Below are positions 55,834 through 63,612 of a stretch of DNA of 64,000 nt, piece by piece. The stretch comes from Maritalea myrionectae DSM 19524 (GTDB lineage Bacteria > Pseudomonadota > Alphaproteobacteria > Rhizobiales > Devosiaceae): the NCBI RefSeq assembly GCF_000423365.1, contig NZ_AUHV01000005.1, positions 62,001 through 126,000 of the forward strand, read 5' to 3'. Below the pieces are notes generated by a model. The model was not told the origin of the DNA and searched no databases. It saw only the letters and a list, made by a program, of their open reading frames with translations. Made by a program: the position numbers and the translations under genes. Position 1 is the first letter of the stretch, and each line of letters opens with the position of its first letter.

Positions 55834-56706
55834 TTAAACCTCATCCCGCACGGTGTTGCGCAACACGCCTATGCCTTCTGCTTCCACTTCGATCACATCA
55901 CCGGGCTTTAGCCATTGTGGTGGATCAAGCCGTGCCCCCGCACCTGTTGGTGTGCCGGTGACGATCACATCCCCCGGTGCCAAAGTGGTGAAGGTCGAGA
56001 TGTAATTGATCAATTTTTTGAAGCTGAAAATCATCCGCGACGTGCGATCATTCTGCCGCAGTTCGCCATTTACTTTGGTGGTCAGGCGGATGTCAGCCAG
56101 TTGCTCTTCGGCCTCATAGGGCACCAACCATGGGCCGATGGCCCCGGTGGAATCAAAGTTTTTGCCTTGGGTCACGTTGAATTTGGCGTGGCGCACCCAA
56201 TCGCGAATGGTGCCTTCATTGCACAAGGACAAGGCGGCCACATGATCCAGCGCGTCCGCCTCCGCAATGTGCCGACCGCCCTTGCCGATCACCAACACGA
56301 TCTCGCCTTCATAATCCAATTGTGGCGATGCATGAGGCCGCACCAAAGGCTGGTCGTGGCCGGTAAAAGAACGCGGAAACCGAATGAACAGCGATGGGTT
56401 TGGCGGTGCCTCCTGCCCATCCTTATATTCTTCATTGCGGCTGGGGAAATTCACGCCAACGCAAATCAATTTCTCTGGATTCTGGATCGGAATTTCATAA
56501 GAAATCTCGTCCAAGCCAAAATCATCTGGTTGGTCCTTGGCAGCTTCAGCCAGTTCGGGCAATGCGCCCGCTTCAATCACTTCGCGCAGCCCGGCATATT
56601 GGGCGCCAAAGCGGGCAGAAAGATCGACAACGCCAGTGTCGGTGATGGCGCCATAACCCAGCTTATTGTTGCGCTTAAAGGTGGCGAGGCGCGTGCGGTT
56701 TGACAT
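55834..56706 (-). CDS. hpaG: FAH-family isomerase/decarboxylase of homoprotocatechuate degradation
   Basis: The 290-residue protein has one FAH domain: KLICVGVNFPSRNEE, PSLFIRFPRSFTGHDQPL, LDYEGEIVLVIGKGGRHI (metal-binding glutamates) and DVIVTGTPTGAGARLDPP. HpaG decarboxylates 5-oxopent-3-ene-1,2,5-tricarboxylate and isomerises the product. In E. coli this is a two-domain protein of about 430 residues; here a single-domain one is present and no second copy lies in the cluster, so either one subunit does both steps or another gene elsewhere helps. Confidence 0.82.
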   Translation of the reverse strand: MSNRTRLATFKRNNKLGYGAITDTGVVDLSARFGAQYAGLREVIEAGALPELAEAAKDQPDDFGLDEISYEIPIQNPEKLICVGVNFPSRNEEYKDGQEAPPNPSLFIRFPRSFTGHDQPLVRPHASPQLDYEGEIVLVIGKGGRHIAEADALDHVAALSLCNEGTIRDWVRHAKFNVTQGKNFDSTGAIGPWLVPYEAEEQLADIRLTTKVNGELRQNDRTSRMIFSFKKLINYISTFTTLAPGDVIVTGTPTGAGARLDPPQWLKPGDVIEVEAEGIGVLRNTVRDEV

Positions 56707-56719
56707 GATTTATCCGTCC

Positions 56720-57700
56720 TTATGGCGCAACAATTGGTTGTGCGGCCAGTTGGCTGTCGCAGATCTCAGTGTCGGCAAAGGTTGTGCCCTCTTCAAACCA
56801 GCTGCGCGGGGCCGGTGCCCCCCAAAGCGTTTGTCGCTGCGGGTCTTTCAAATCCCATTTGATCGGCTCCATATCTGGATCAACGGTCATATAGTCCGAA
56901 CAATAAATCTCGATCCGATGGCCGTCCGGGTCGCGGATATAAAGGAAAAATGCATTTGAAATGCCGTGGCGGCCGGGACCGCGTTCAATATTTTCGAGAT
57001 AGCCGGTGGTGGACATCAAATCGAGCAAATCGATGATCGCCATGGGGTTGGGCACCCAAAAGGCGGTATGGTGCAGGCGTGGGCCACGGCCATTGGTGAA
57101 GGCGATATCGTGCACACCGCCTTTGCGGTGCATCCAGGCGGCCCAGAGCTTTTTGCTCTCTTCATCTTCAGTATATTCGGTGACGCGGAAGCCGAGATCA
57201 TTATAAAAGGCCACGCTGTCATCCACATTGCTTGAAAAGCAATTGAAATGGTCAATGCGTAACGGCCGCACGCCTTTATAGAGTTTATAGTGCTGATGAA
57301 TGGGGGCGAGTTGCTCCATGCGGGCATAAAATTCCAGCGGAATGCCGTGCAAATCGCGGGTGCGCAGCGTGCGGCCCTGATGTGGGCGCTCTATCCACTC
57401 GGTCGGCAGCCCTTTGTCGTTGAAGTAGGTTTCTGCCTTGTCCAAATCCGGCTCATCATAGACTTTAAAGCCCAGCACATTGGCTTCCGCTTTCTGCCCT
57501 TTGCGCAAGATGATGCAATGGTGATTGCGTTCTTCCAGCGCGCGCAAATACACATTTTCGCTGTCTTCGTGCGTGATCTGCAACCCAAGTGTGTCCACAT
57601 AAAAGGCTTTGCTCGCCGCCAGATCGGTCACCCTAAATTCCACATGGGACAAACGGACAATATTAAAGTCAGGATAGAGATTACTCTTGGGTACAGGCAT
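56720..57700 (-). CDS. hpaD: 3,4-dihydroxyphenylacetate 2,3-dioxygenase
   Basis: HpaD opens the ring of homoprotocatechuate beside the hydroxyls (extradiol, Fe or Mn). The 326-residue product shows two vicinal-oxygen-chelate modules: an N-terminal non-metal one (about 13-125) and a C-terminal one (about 143-270) with metal ligands H151 (RIDHFNCF), H211 (LHHTAFWV) and E264 (HRIEIY), which match the spacing H155/H214/E267 known from the Brevibacterium enzyme. The product is 5-carboxymethyl-2-hydroxymuconic semialdehyde, used by HpaE. It starts 61 nt after hpaE. Confidence 0.93.
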   Translation of the reverse strand: MPVPKSNLYPDFNIVRLSHVEFRVTDLAASKAFYVDTLGLQITHEDSENVYLRALEERNHHCIILRKGQKAEANVLGFKVYDEPDLDKAETYFNDKGLPTEWIERPHQGRTLRTRDLHGIPLEFYARMEQLAPIHQHYKLYKGVRPLRIDHFNCFSSNVDDSVAFYNDLGFRVTEYTEDEESKKLWAAWMHRKGGVHDIAFTNGRGPRLHHTAFWVPNPMAIIDLLDLMSTTGYLENIERGPGRHGISNAFFLYIRDPDGHRIEIYCSDYMTVDPDMEPIKWDLKDPQRQTLWGAPAPRSWFEEGTTFADTEICDSQLAAQPIVAP

Positions 57701-57761
57701 CTTAAAAGTCTCCTCAACGCGGCATCCTACCGCAAAATCTTACAGGGCGGCGCGGCTTTGG

Positions 57762-59276
57762 TCAGCCACCCAATTTCGGAATGGCATGGGCCGTTGTTGC
57801 AAACGCAATATTCTTTGTTTCCATGTAGAAATCAAAGGACCAATCGCCGCCATCGCGGCCAATGCCAGAGCTTTTCATGCCGCCGAAAGGTGAGGGCAAA
57901 TGGCGCACATTTTCTGAGTTCACCCAGATCATGCCCGCTTCAAGTTTATCCGTGAAGCGCAGCGCCCGGGTCACATCCGAGGTCCAGACATAACCTGTCA
58001 GGCCATAGTCGGTATCGTTGGCAATGCTCAGCGCTTCTTCTTCGCTCTCAAATTTCAAGGCGCTCAATACGGGGCCAAAAATCTCTTCCCGCGCGATTCT
58101 CATATCATTGGTGACATTGGTGAAAAGGGTTGGTTCCACATAGCAGCCCGTGAAGCCTTCTGCCTTTTTACCGCCCACCGCAACCGTCGCGCCTTCCTGG
58201 GGCCCGATCTCGAGATAGTCCAGCACCTTCTTTTCATGCACGGGATGGATCAGCGGGCCGACAACCGTCTCTGGATCAAGGGGATGCCCCACTTTGATGT
58301 TTTTGGCTTTTTCGGCGACCTTGGCGGTGAATTCCTCATATATCGAGGCCTGTACCAATAGGCGCGAAGATGAGGTGCAGCGCTCACCATTCAGCGAGTA
58401 GATCATAAACACCGCTGCATCCGCCGCGCGATCCAAATCCGCATCGTCAAAAACCACCACCGGATTTTTGCCGCCCAATTCAAAATGAAACCGCTTTAGC
58501 GTGTCCGCCCCCTGCTTCATGATCATGGAGCCAGTGCGGCTTTCGCCCACAAAGCCCACGGCCTTGATGTCAGGATGTTCGGTAAGCGCCTTGCCGGCAT
58601 CTTCACCAAAGCCGTTCACCAGGTTCCAAACACCTTTGGGCAGACCCGCCTCTTCGGCAATCTCGACTAGAAGCCGTGCGGTCAATGGTGAAAACTCGGC
58701 GGGCTTATGCACAACAGTACAGCCTGCGGCTAAAGCCGGTGCGATCTTCCACGTGGACAGCATAAAGGGGGTGTTCCACGGGGTGATGATGCCCACGGGG
58801 CCAATAGGGGTTCGGCTGGTGACATTGAGTTGGTTGGGTGCACGTAAGGATTCACCGTCTCGGGCCATCGGCGCACGATCAGCAAAGAACCGAAAATTTT
58901 CCGCACCACGCAGCGCGGCTTTGGACATGAAGCGGATTGCCTGTCCCGTGTCTACGCTTTCCACAAAGGCAATCTCTTCCGCCCGCGCTTCGATGGCGTC
59001 TGCGATGCGGTGCAACAAATTCTTGCGCTCTTTGCCCGGCATGGCCGCCCATTCAGCAAAGCTCGCCTTTGCCGCTTTTGCCGCCTTGTCGATATCCGAG
59101 GCGCCCCCACGCGCCACCTTTGCAATCGGCTCAAGGTCAATAGGTGAAATTACGCCGAACTGCTCGCCGCTATCGGACCCAACGGCCTGCCCATCAATAT
59201 GGTTTAAGACTCCATCCTGGCGAAAGCGCGCCAAGTAGGATTGTGCCTTTTCGATATTGGTGTTCAGGTCGGTCAT
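57762..59276 (-). CDS. hpaE: 5-carboxymethyl-2-hydroxymuconate semialdehyde dehydrogenase
   Basis: A 504-residue aldehyde dehydrogenase with the NAD-binding GFVGESRTGS region, catalytic E266 (FELGGKNP) and nucleophile C300 (NGERCTSSSR). It oxidises the semialdehyde made by HpaD with NAD+. The sequence could fit several ALDH subfamilies; assignment as HpaE rests on its place between hpaF (4-nt ATGA overlap) and hpaD. No signal or membrane region. Confidence 0.93.
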   Translation of the reverse strand: MTDLNTNIEKAQSYLARFRQDGVLNHIDGQAVGSDSGEQFGVISPIDLEPIAKVARGGASDIDKAAKAAKASFAEWAAMPGKERKNLLHRIADAIEARAEEIAFVESVDTGQAIRFMSKAALRGAENFRFFADRAPMARDGESLRAPNQLNVTSRTPIGPVGIITPWNTPFMLSTWKIAPALAAGCTVVHKPAEFSPLTARLLVEIAEEAGLPKGVWNLVNGFGEDAGKALTEHPDIKAVGFVGESRTGSMIMKQGADTLKRFHFELGGKNPVVVFDDADLDRAADAAVFMIYSLNGERCTSSSRLLVQASIYEEFTAKVAEKAKNIKVGHPLDPETVVGPLIHPVHEKKVLDYLEIGPQEGATVAVGGKKAEGFTGCYVEPTLFTNVTNDMRIAREEIFGPVLSALKFESEEEALSIANDTDYGLTGYVWTSDVTRALRFTDKLEAGMIWVNSENVRHLPSPFGGMKSSGIGRDGGDWSFDFYMETKNIAFATTAHAIPKLGG

Positions 59277-59671
59277 GAATTCGGTCCTGTTGCTCGAATG
59301 CGTTTATGGATCGTGTTGTGCTTCCAGCTCAATTCGGCGTCGATCTCGCGAATTTCCAAAGAGAGGGCAAAATGTTCGGTTTCGAAAAGCGGCGCCAGCA
59401 CGGTCTGCGCGCGCTCCATCAGCGCATCGCCAACTTTCTTTTTGTCTTCAAGGCTGCGGCCTTTACCGATACGCAAATTGAGATCAACAAATCCGTTTTC
59501 CCCCTGCAGATCGGCAATGGCATAATGCGCCGCACTAAAGGCGCGCACGCGGATGCCCCCTAGCTCAAACAAGTTGGATGACACCATCACCGATTGCAGT
59601 TCACGGCAGAGATGATCCATGTCGGTTTTGTCAGCTAAATTGGCTGAATGTTCTATAACTAGATGCGGCAC
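59273..59671 (-). CDS. hpaF: 5-carboxymethyl-2-hydroxymuconate delta-isomerase, GTG start
   Basis: HpaF (CHMI) shifts the double bond of 5-carboxymethyl-2-hydroxymuconate. The 132-residue product begins PHLVIEHSANL, so the mature N-terminal proline (Pro1 after Met removal), the catalytic base of the tautomerase superfamily, is present. The start is a GTG with an excellent GGAGGGG ribosome site 5 nt upstream. It is the first gene of the hpaFEDGHI operon and overlaps hpaE by 4 nt. Confidence 0.93.
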   Translation of the reverse strand: MPHLVIEHSANLADKTDMDHLCRELQSVMVSSNLFELGGIRVRAFSAAHYAIADLQGENGFVDLNLRIGKGRSLEDKKKVGDALMERAQTVLAPLFETEHFALSLEIREIDAELSWKHNTIHKRIRATGPNS

Positions 59672-59693
59672 AAAGACCCCTCCCGCCTATTGT

Positions 59694-59705
59694 TTAACAT
59701 GTTAA
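59694..59705. promoter_or_regulatory. TTAACATGTTAA palindrome, candidate HpaR operator
   Basis: A perfect 12-nt palindrome lies 22 nt before the hpaF start in the 138-nt region between hpaF and hpaR. The place and size suit a MarR-family repressor dimer. Confidence 0.65.
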
Positions 59706-59809
59706 GCATTTTTGTTCGCTATTGTCAAATCAGCAAAAACACTTGCCGCACATCAACAATCCCGCGATAAAGGGAACCAAATGTTTGGAAGCTGAATTGG
59801 ACAGGACCT

Positions 59810-60232
59810 ATGTTTCCACAAAGTACCCGCCGTTCTCTGCCCATGGCCCTTTTGCGTGCACGGGAATCTGTCATGTCGAGGTTTCGCCCGATGTTGGCGG
59901 CGCAAAATGTGACAGAACAACAATGGCGCGTGCTGCGGGTTGTTGATGAAGGCGGGCCGTTGGACGCAACTGAAGTGGCCAAACGTGCCTCGGTTTTGGC
60001 GCCCAGCCTAACCCGCATCATCAAAACGCTGGAAGATCGCGGCTTTATCCAGCGCCGCCGCGCTGATGATGATGGTCGGCGCGCAGTGCTCTCGGTAACT
60101 GATGGGGGTAAGCGGTTTATTGCGGATATTTTGCCCGAACAACGCCGTATCTATAAAGCGCTTGAGGAACAATATGGTGTCGAGCGGATTGAAACATTGC
60201 TCGACCTGTTGGAAGAGTTTGTCGACGACTAG
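59810..60232 (+). CDS. hpaR: MarR-family repressor of homoprotocatechuate degradation
   Basis: The 140-residue protein is a MarR winged helix: VTEQQWRVLRVVDEGGPLDATEVAKRASVLAPSLTR covers the recognition helices and RRRADDDGRRAVLSVT the wing. The start RSLPMALLRARESVMSRFRP is the usual HpaR opening. HpaR represses the hpa operon until homoprotocatechuate or 4-hydroxyphenylacetate appears. The gene is divergent from hpaF and its stop overlaps the end of the convergent MaoC-type gene by 4 nt. Confidence 0.9.
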   Translation: MFPQSTRRSLPMALLRARESVMSRFRPMLAAQNVTEQQWRVLRVVDEGGPLDATEVAKRASVLAPSLTRIIKTLEDRGFIQRRRADDDGRRAVLSVTDGGKRFIADILPEQRRIYKALEEQYGVERIETLLDLLEEFVDD

Positions 60233-60663
60233 CCACCCGGTTTGAGGGCATAATAGTCGCGCATATCTAGCGCCATCACCAATTCGTCGCCCGCCCCTCG
60301 GCAGCTCACCGCATAGGTCACATAGACCCCGGCTTTTTGCGTCCGCACATGGCGAACCTCCGCCTTAAAATAGAGCGGATCCCCAACGCGCGTCGGAGCT
60401 TTAAAGCGCACCCTGTCATAGCCAACACTCATGCCGATAATGCCCGGCGGCAGTTCTAAATGCTGCTGCAAGAAGTGCGGCACAAGGCTCAGCAACAAAT
60501 TGCCCGGCACGATGGCGTCGCGCCCCTCATGAAGATTATTTGCATCGCCAACGGCGCGCAAGAAAGCCTCAAGCTGAGACGCCGAGATCACAAACGGCTC
60601 TACGCTTTTAATGCTTTTGCCGACATGGTCAGGCCAATCGTTCAATGTTGAAATCTTGATCAT
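60229..60663 (-). CDS. MaoC-type hot-dog protein
   Basis: The 144-residue product has the hydratase-like hot-dog signature AVGDANNLHEGRDAIVPGNLLLSLVPHFL, in which the Asp and His of the hydratase motif are present, then VGYDRVRFKAPTRVGDPLYFKAEV. MaoC-type proteins add water to enoyl-CoA or bind acyl thioesters. The start overlaps the thiolase stop (ATGA), so it belongs to the acyl-CoA ligase/thiolase operon. Together the three could run a small acyl-CoA pathway. The substrate is unknown. Confidence 0.8.
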   Translation of the reverse strand: MIKISTLNDWPDHVGKSIKSVEPFVISASQLEAFLRAVGDANNLHEGRDAIVPGNLLLSLVPHFLQQHLELPPGIIGMSVGYDRVRFKAPTRVGDPLYFKAEVRHVRTQKAGVYVTYAVSCRGAGDELVMALDMRDYYALKPGG

Positions 60664-61796
60664 TTCTGCATCACCAAAGCTGCGCCCAACCCGCCTGCAC
60701 CTGCAATAGCGGCCAGGCCATAAGCGCCAATTTCGGCCCGTTGCAATTCATGAAACAGCCGCACCAGATTGATCGCGCCGGAGGCACCAATCGGATGCCC
60801 CCGCGCCAACGCACCTCCGCCAAGATTGGTGCGGGCAAGCGGCAAATCAGTCGCTTCAAGACAAGCCATGGCCTGCGCCGCGAAAGCTTCCATCATCTCA
60901 ACAATGGCAATGTTTGCACAAGACAGATCGAGTTGGTGCAAGAGCTTTTCAATGGCTGCAATCGGCGCGAGGCCGGGCAAGGCAGGATCGCTGCCAACGC
61001 TTAAAGCGCCACGCAATTTTATCGCATGAGGTTTCAGTTCCGGATGATCATTAAGTGCTTTTTCCGACAACAGCACGCAAAGTCCGGCACCGTCGGCTTC
61101 CACAGCGGTGGTCGCCGCGGTCAAACCAGTGTCTTTGTCCCCTGCCAAAAGCGGCAGCTTGGCGCACAATTTTGGCGAAAGGGTACGGGTAAAAGCATCC
61201 TCCGCCACATCCGCTATGGCCACTATTTCAGATCGCAAACCGACCTGCGCCGCCTGCGCCTTTTGATGGCTCTTTATCGCAAATTCTTCTTGCGCTGTGC
61301 GCGATATTTGCTTGTATTTGGCCAAATGTGCTGCTGCTGCAATCATATCCGGATCACGTTCTGGCCAGGGCGAAAAAGGCGGACGGTGATATTCTTGATC
61401 TGGCGCGCCATCACGTCCGCGTTTTATCCGGCGCGGCGCGGTGCTGAAACTCTCCACGCCGCCGGCCAATATAATATCTGCCGCCCCGGCGCTCAGCATA
61501 TGCATGGCCATTTGCACGGCATCGACGCCGCCGCAACATTGGCTGTCCAACGTTATAGCAGGCACGGCTTCGGGCAGTCCTGCGGCCAGCGCCACCATGC
61601 GCGCCACGTTGCCGCCGCCAGCCAAACCATTGCCCAACAGCACATGATCGATTTGGGTTGGCGCAATCTTGGTTTCGGCCAACAGGGATTTGATAAGTGG
61701 CGCGCCCAGTTCATGCGGCTGCAAATGTGCGAATGCGCCGCCGCGTGGCACCACAGCGCTGCGTTTGGCAGCCACCATATAGATCGTGTTGCTCAT
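60660..61796 (-). CDS. Thiolase-family acyltransferase with atypical active site
   Basis: The ATG at 61796 overlaps the ligase stop and gives 378 residues. The nucleophile region is DSQCCGGVDAV (C87 or C88), and the acyl-CoA motif GGALARGHPIGASG with its histidine is present. Two other catalytic residues are not: the Asn of the NEAFA motif is replaced (MEAFA), and the second cysteine near the C-terminus is alanine (A365 in IAGAGGLG). The protein may therefore be a condensing or cleaving enzyme with altered chemistry, or bind acyl-CoA without turnover. The frame itself is intact and its neighbours are tightly packed. Confidence 0.85.
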   Translation of the reverse strand: MSNTIYMVAAKRSAVVPRGGAFAHLQPHELGAPLIKSLLAETKIAPTQIDHVLLGNGLAGGGNVARMVALAAGLPEAVPAITLDSQCCGGVDAVQMAMHMLSAGAADIILAGGVESFSTAPRRIKRGRDGAPDQEYHRPPFSPWPERDPDMIAAAAHLAKYKQISRTAQEEFAIKSHQKAQAAQVGLRSEIVAIADVAEDAFTRTLSPKLCAKLPLLAGDKDTGLTAATTAVEADGAGLCVLLSEKALNDHPELKPHAIKLRGALSVGSDPALPGLAPIAAIEKLLHQLDLSCANIAIVEMMEAFAAQAMACLEATDLPLARTNLGGGALARGHPIGASGAINLVRLFHELQRAEIGAYGLAAIAGAGGLGAALVMQK

Positions 61797-63187
61797 GTGA
61801 GCTCCTGCACGCTGTTGGTTCGCCTTGCCGCCGCCAGCTTTTGCAAATCGGTTTTGCCCGAACTGGTGTGCGGCCAACTATCACATAGATAGAAGCGCTG
61901 GGGCATTAAATAGGGGGTGAGGTGCGGACGCAAGGCTGCGGCCAACGTTGCTCGATCCACCGACTGCGCAAGCTGGACCACGGCCACAATGCGATGGCCG
62001 CGCTTGGCATCCGTTTCGCCGAATATTGCGGCGCGATTCACTTCGGACAGCGCCAGCAGCGCGGCCTCAATTTCCTCCGGTGCAACATTGCGACCGCTCA
62101 CTTGAAACATACGATCCGCTCGGCCCTGCAAATGCAACTGGCCCTGTTCGTCCATAAATCCGGTGTCGCCAACGCTGATGTTGTCAGCCGCGGGGGCGAA
62201 CCCACCTTCGGTCAGATAGCCTTTGAACGCCATGGGGCTGCGCACAAAAACCTGGCCAATTTCGCCCGCTGCCAGGGTTTGCATTTCCGCATCCAAAATT
62301 TCGATCTGCACCGACGAAAGTGGCTGGCCAACCAGGCTGGGCGCATCATCCGGATGCACGGACCGGGCTGCCACATAGCTCAATTCGGACGTGCCATAAA
62401 ATTCGATGAGATCGGCATTGGGGAAACAGGTTTTGACCTTGGCCGCCAGTTCAGGCGACAATTTGGAGCCGGTGGTCAGGATTTTGCAAAATTGTGGTGC
62501 AATCTGTCCAGCCTCGGTCAGGGCCACCAATTGGGTGGGCACCGCAAATAACACCGCATTGTCGTGGTTGGCGGCGTGTCGAAAAATCGCGCCCGGGTGA
62601 AAGCTTGGCAGCAGCAAGATTTTCGCGCCTGCCACCAGGCCGCGCAGGGCGGCATAAGTAAATAGCGAGTGGGCAAAGCTACCAGCCACAATAATTATCG
62701 ACTGCGGCGTGATGTTTGAAAAATCCTGATCTGCCTCAAAGCTGTTGAGCCAGGATTGCTCAGTGCGCATGCAGCCCTTGGGGAGCCCGGTGGAGCCGGA
62801 GGTAAAGCAAGTATAATGCGTTTCACGATCCACCCGGCGAGATGATGACCCACACAGTGATAATTCGCCTTCCTGATCGATCACCAGATCCGGGGCAATT
62901 TGGCGCTGAATTTTGGCGCGGGTTTCGGCGGCCCAGTTTGGGTCGAAATAAATGGTGTTTTCGCCAACATTCAGCGCTGCGATAAAGAAGGCGAGCGCCT
63001 CGGTGCTGGTGGGCAGCGCCAGCGCAATTTTTTGCGGCGCCCCGGCGGCAATCAGCTTTTCTTCAGCCGCATCAATACGGTCCAACAAGTCACCAGCGGT
63101 CAGTGCCTCTTGCCCCGCAAACAGAGTTGGCCGTGCCCTGTCCGCGCGCAGATGTTTTTTTATGCGAGCGACAATAGCGGCACTCAT
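61793..63187 (-). CDS. AMP-binding acyl-CoA synthetase
   Basis: The ATG at 63187 overlaps the DUF1284 stop and gives 464 residues, slightly short for the family. The AMP-binding loop CFTSGSTGLPKG is at about residues 127-138; IEFYGTSELSYVA and GDTGFMDEQGQLHLQGRADRM are the A5 and A7-A8 motifs; the C-terminal lysine is in SSGKTDLQK. It activates a carboxylic acid to its acyl-AMP and then acyl-CoA. The acid is unknown; a thiolase, a MaoC protein and biotin-transport parts in the same operon raise, but do not prove, a link to pimelate or short-chain acids. Confidence 0.88.
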   Translation of the reverse strand: MSAAIVARIKKHLRADRARPTLFAGQEALTAGDLLDRIDAAEEKLIAAGAPQKIALALPTSTEALAFFIAALNVGENTIYFDPNWAAETRAKIQRQIAPDLVIDQEGELSLCGSSSRRVDRETHYTCFTSGSTGLPKGCMRTEQSWLNSFEADQDFSNITPQSIIIVAGSFAHSLFTYAALRGLVAGAKILLLPSFHPGAIFRHAANHDNAVLFAVPTQLVALTEAGQIAPQFCKILTTGSKLSPELAAKVKTCFPNADLIEFYGTSELSYVAARSVHPDDAPSLVGQPLSSVQIEILDAEMQTLAAGEIGQVFVRSPMAFKGYLTEGGFAPAADNISVGDTGFMDEQGQLHLQGRADRMFQVSGRNVAPEEIEAALLALSEVNRAAIFGETDAKRGHRIVAVVQLAQSVDRATLAAALRPHLTPYLMPQRFYLCDSWPHTSSGKTDLQKLAAARRTNSVQELT

Positions 63188-63612
63188 ACGCTCTCGGCCC
63201 GCAGCAAAGTGTTGGCAAACCCATCCGCAGCGATTTGGTCGCAAAAAACGCGCCATTGGCAATCAAAACACCCCCGGCGGATATGGTTGTCGCGAAAGGC
63301 TTTGCGCGTGTCATCGGTAAAAATGTCCGCAGGCACAAGTGTATCGCCAACCTTCAACTCACGCCCGAGCAATTCAGAAATATCGGCCAGCGCCAACGCG
63401 TCACGCTGATCGATGCGCGGTTCGAAACAATGACTGCCGTCGCAATCCTTCACGCTTTGGCAAATCTCGTCGGGCCGATCAATAATCTGCATCATTTCAT
63501 TGGCGCGCATACGTTTGATGATGGCGTGAAAATCACGTTCAAACTGTCGGCTATAGCCGCGTCCCGCGAAGGTGAGCGCACACAGCAAATGATGGCCGCG
63601 AATTCTAATCAT
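63184..63612 (-). CDS. DUF1284 cysteine-rich protein
   Basis: The 142-residue product starts IRIRGHHLLCALTF, the DUF1284 signature. Seven cysteines follow the order C11, C51, C57, C62 and C115, C118, C124 (GCFDCQWRVFC), which could hold an Fe-S cluster or zinc. The function is unknown. The ATG at 63612 overlaps the bioN/ecfT stop by 8 nt and the ligase start by 4 nt. Confidence 0.8.
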   Translation of the reverse strand: MIRIRGHHLLCALTFAGRGYSRQFERDFHAIIKRMRANEMMQIIDRPDEICQSVKDCDGSHCFEPRIDQRDALALADISELLGRELKVGDTLVPADIFTDDTRKAFRDNHIRRGCFDCQWRVFCDQIAADGFANTLLRAESV

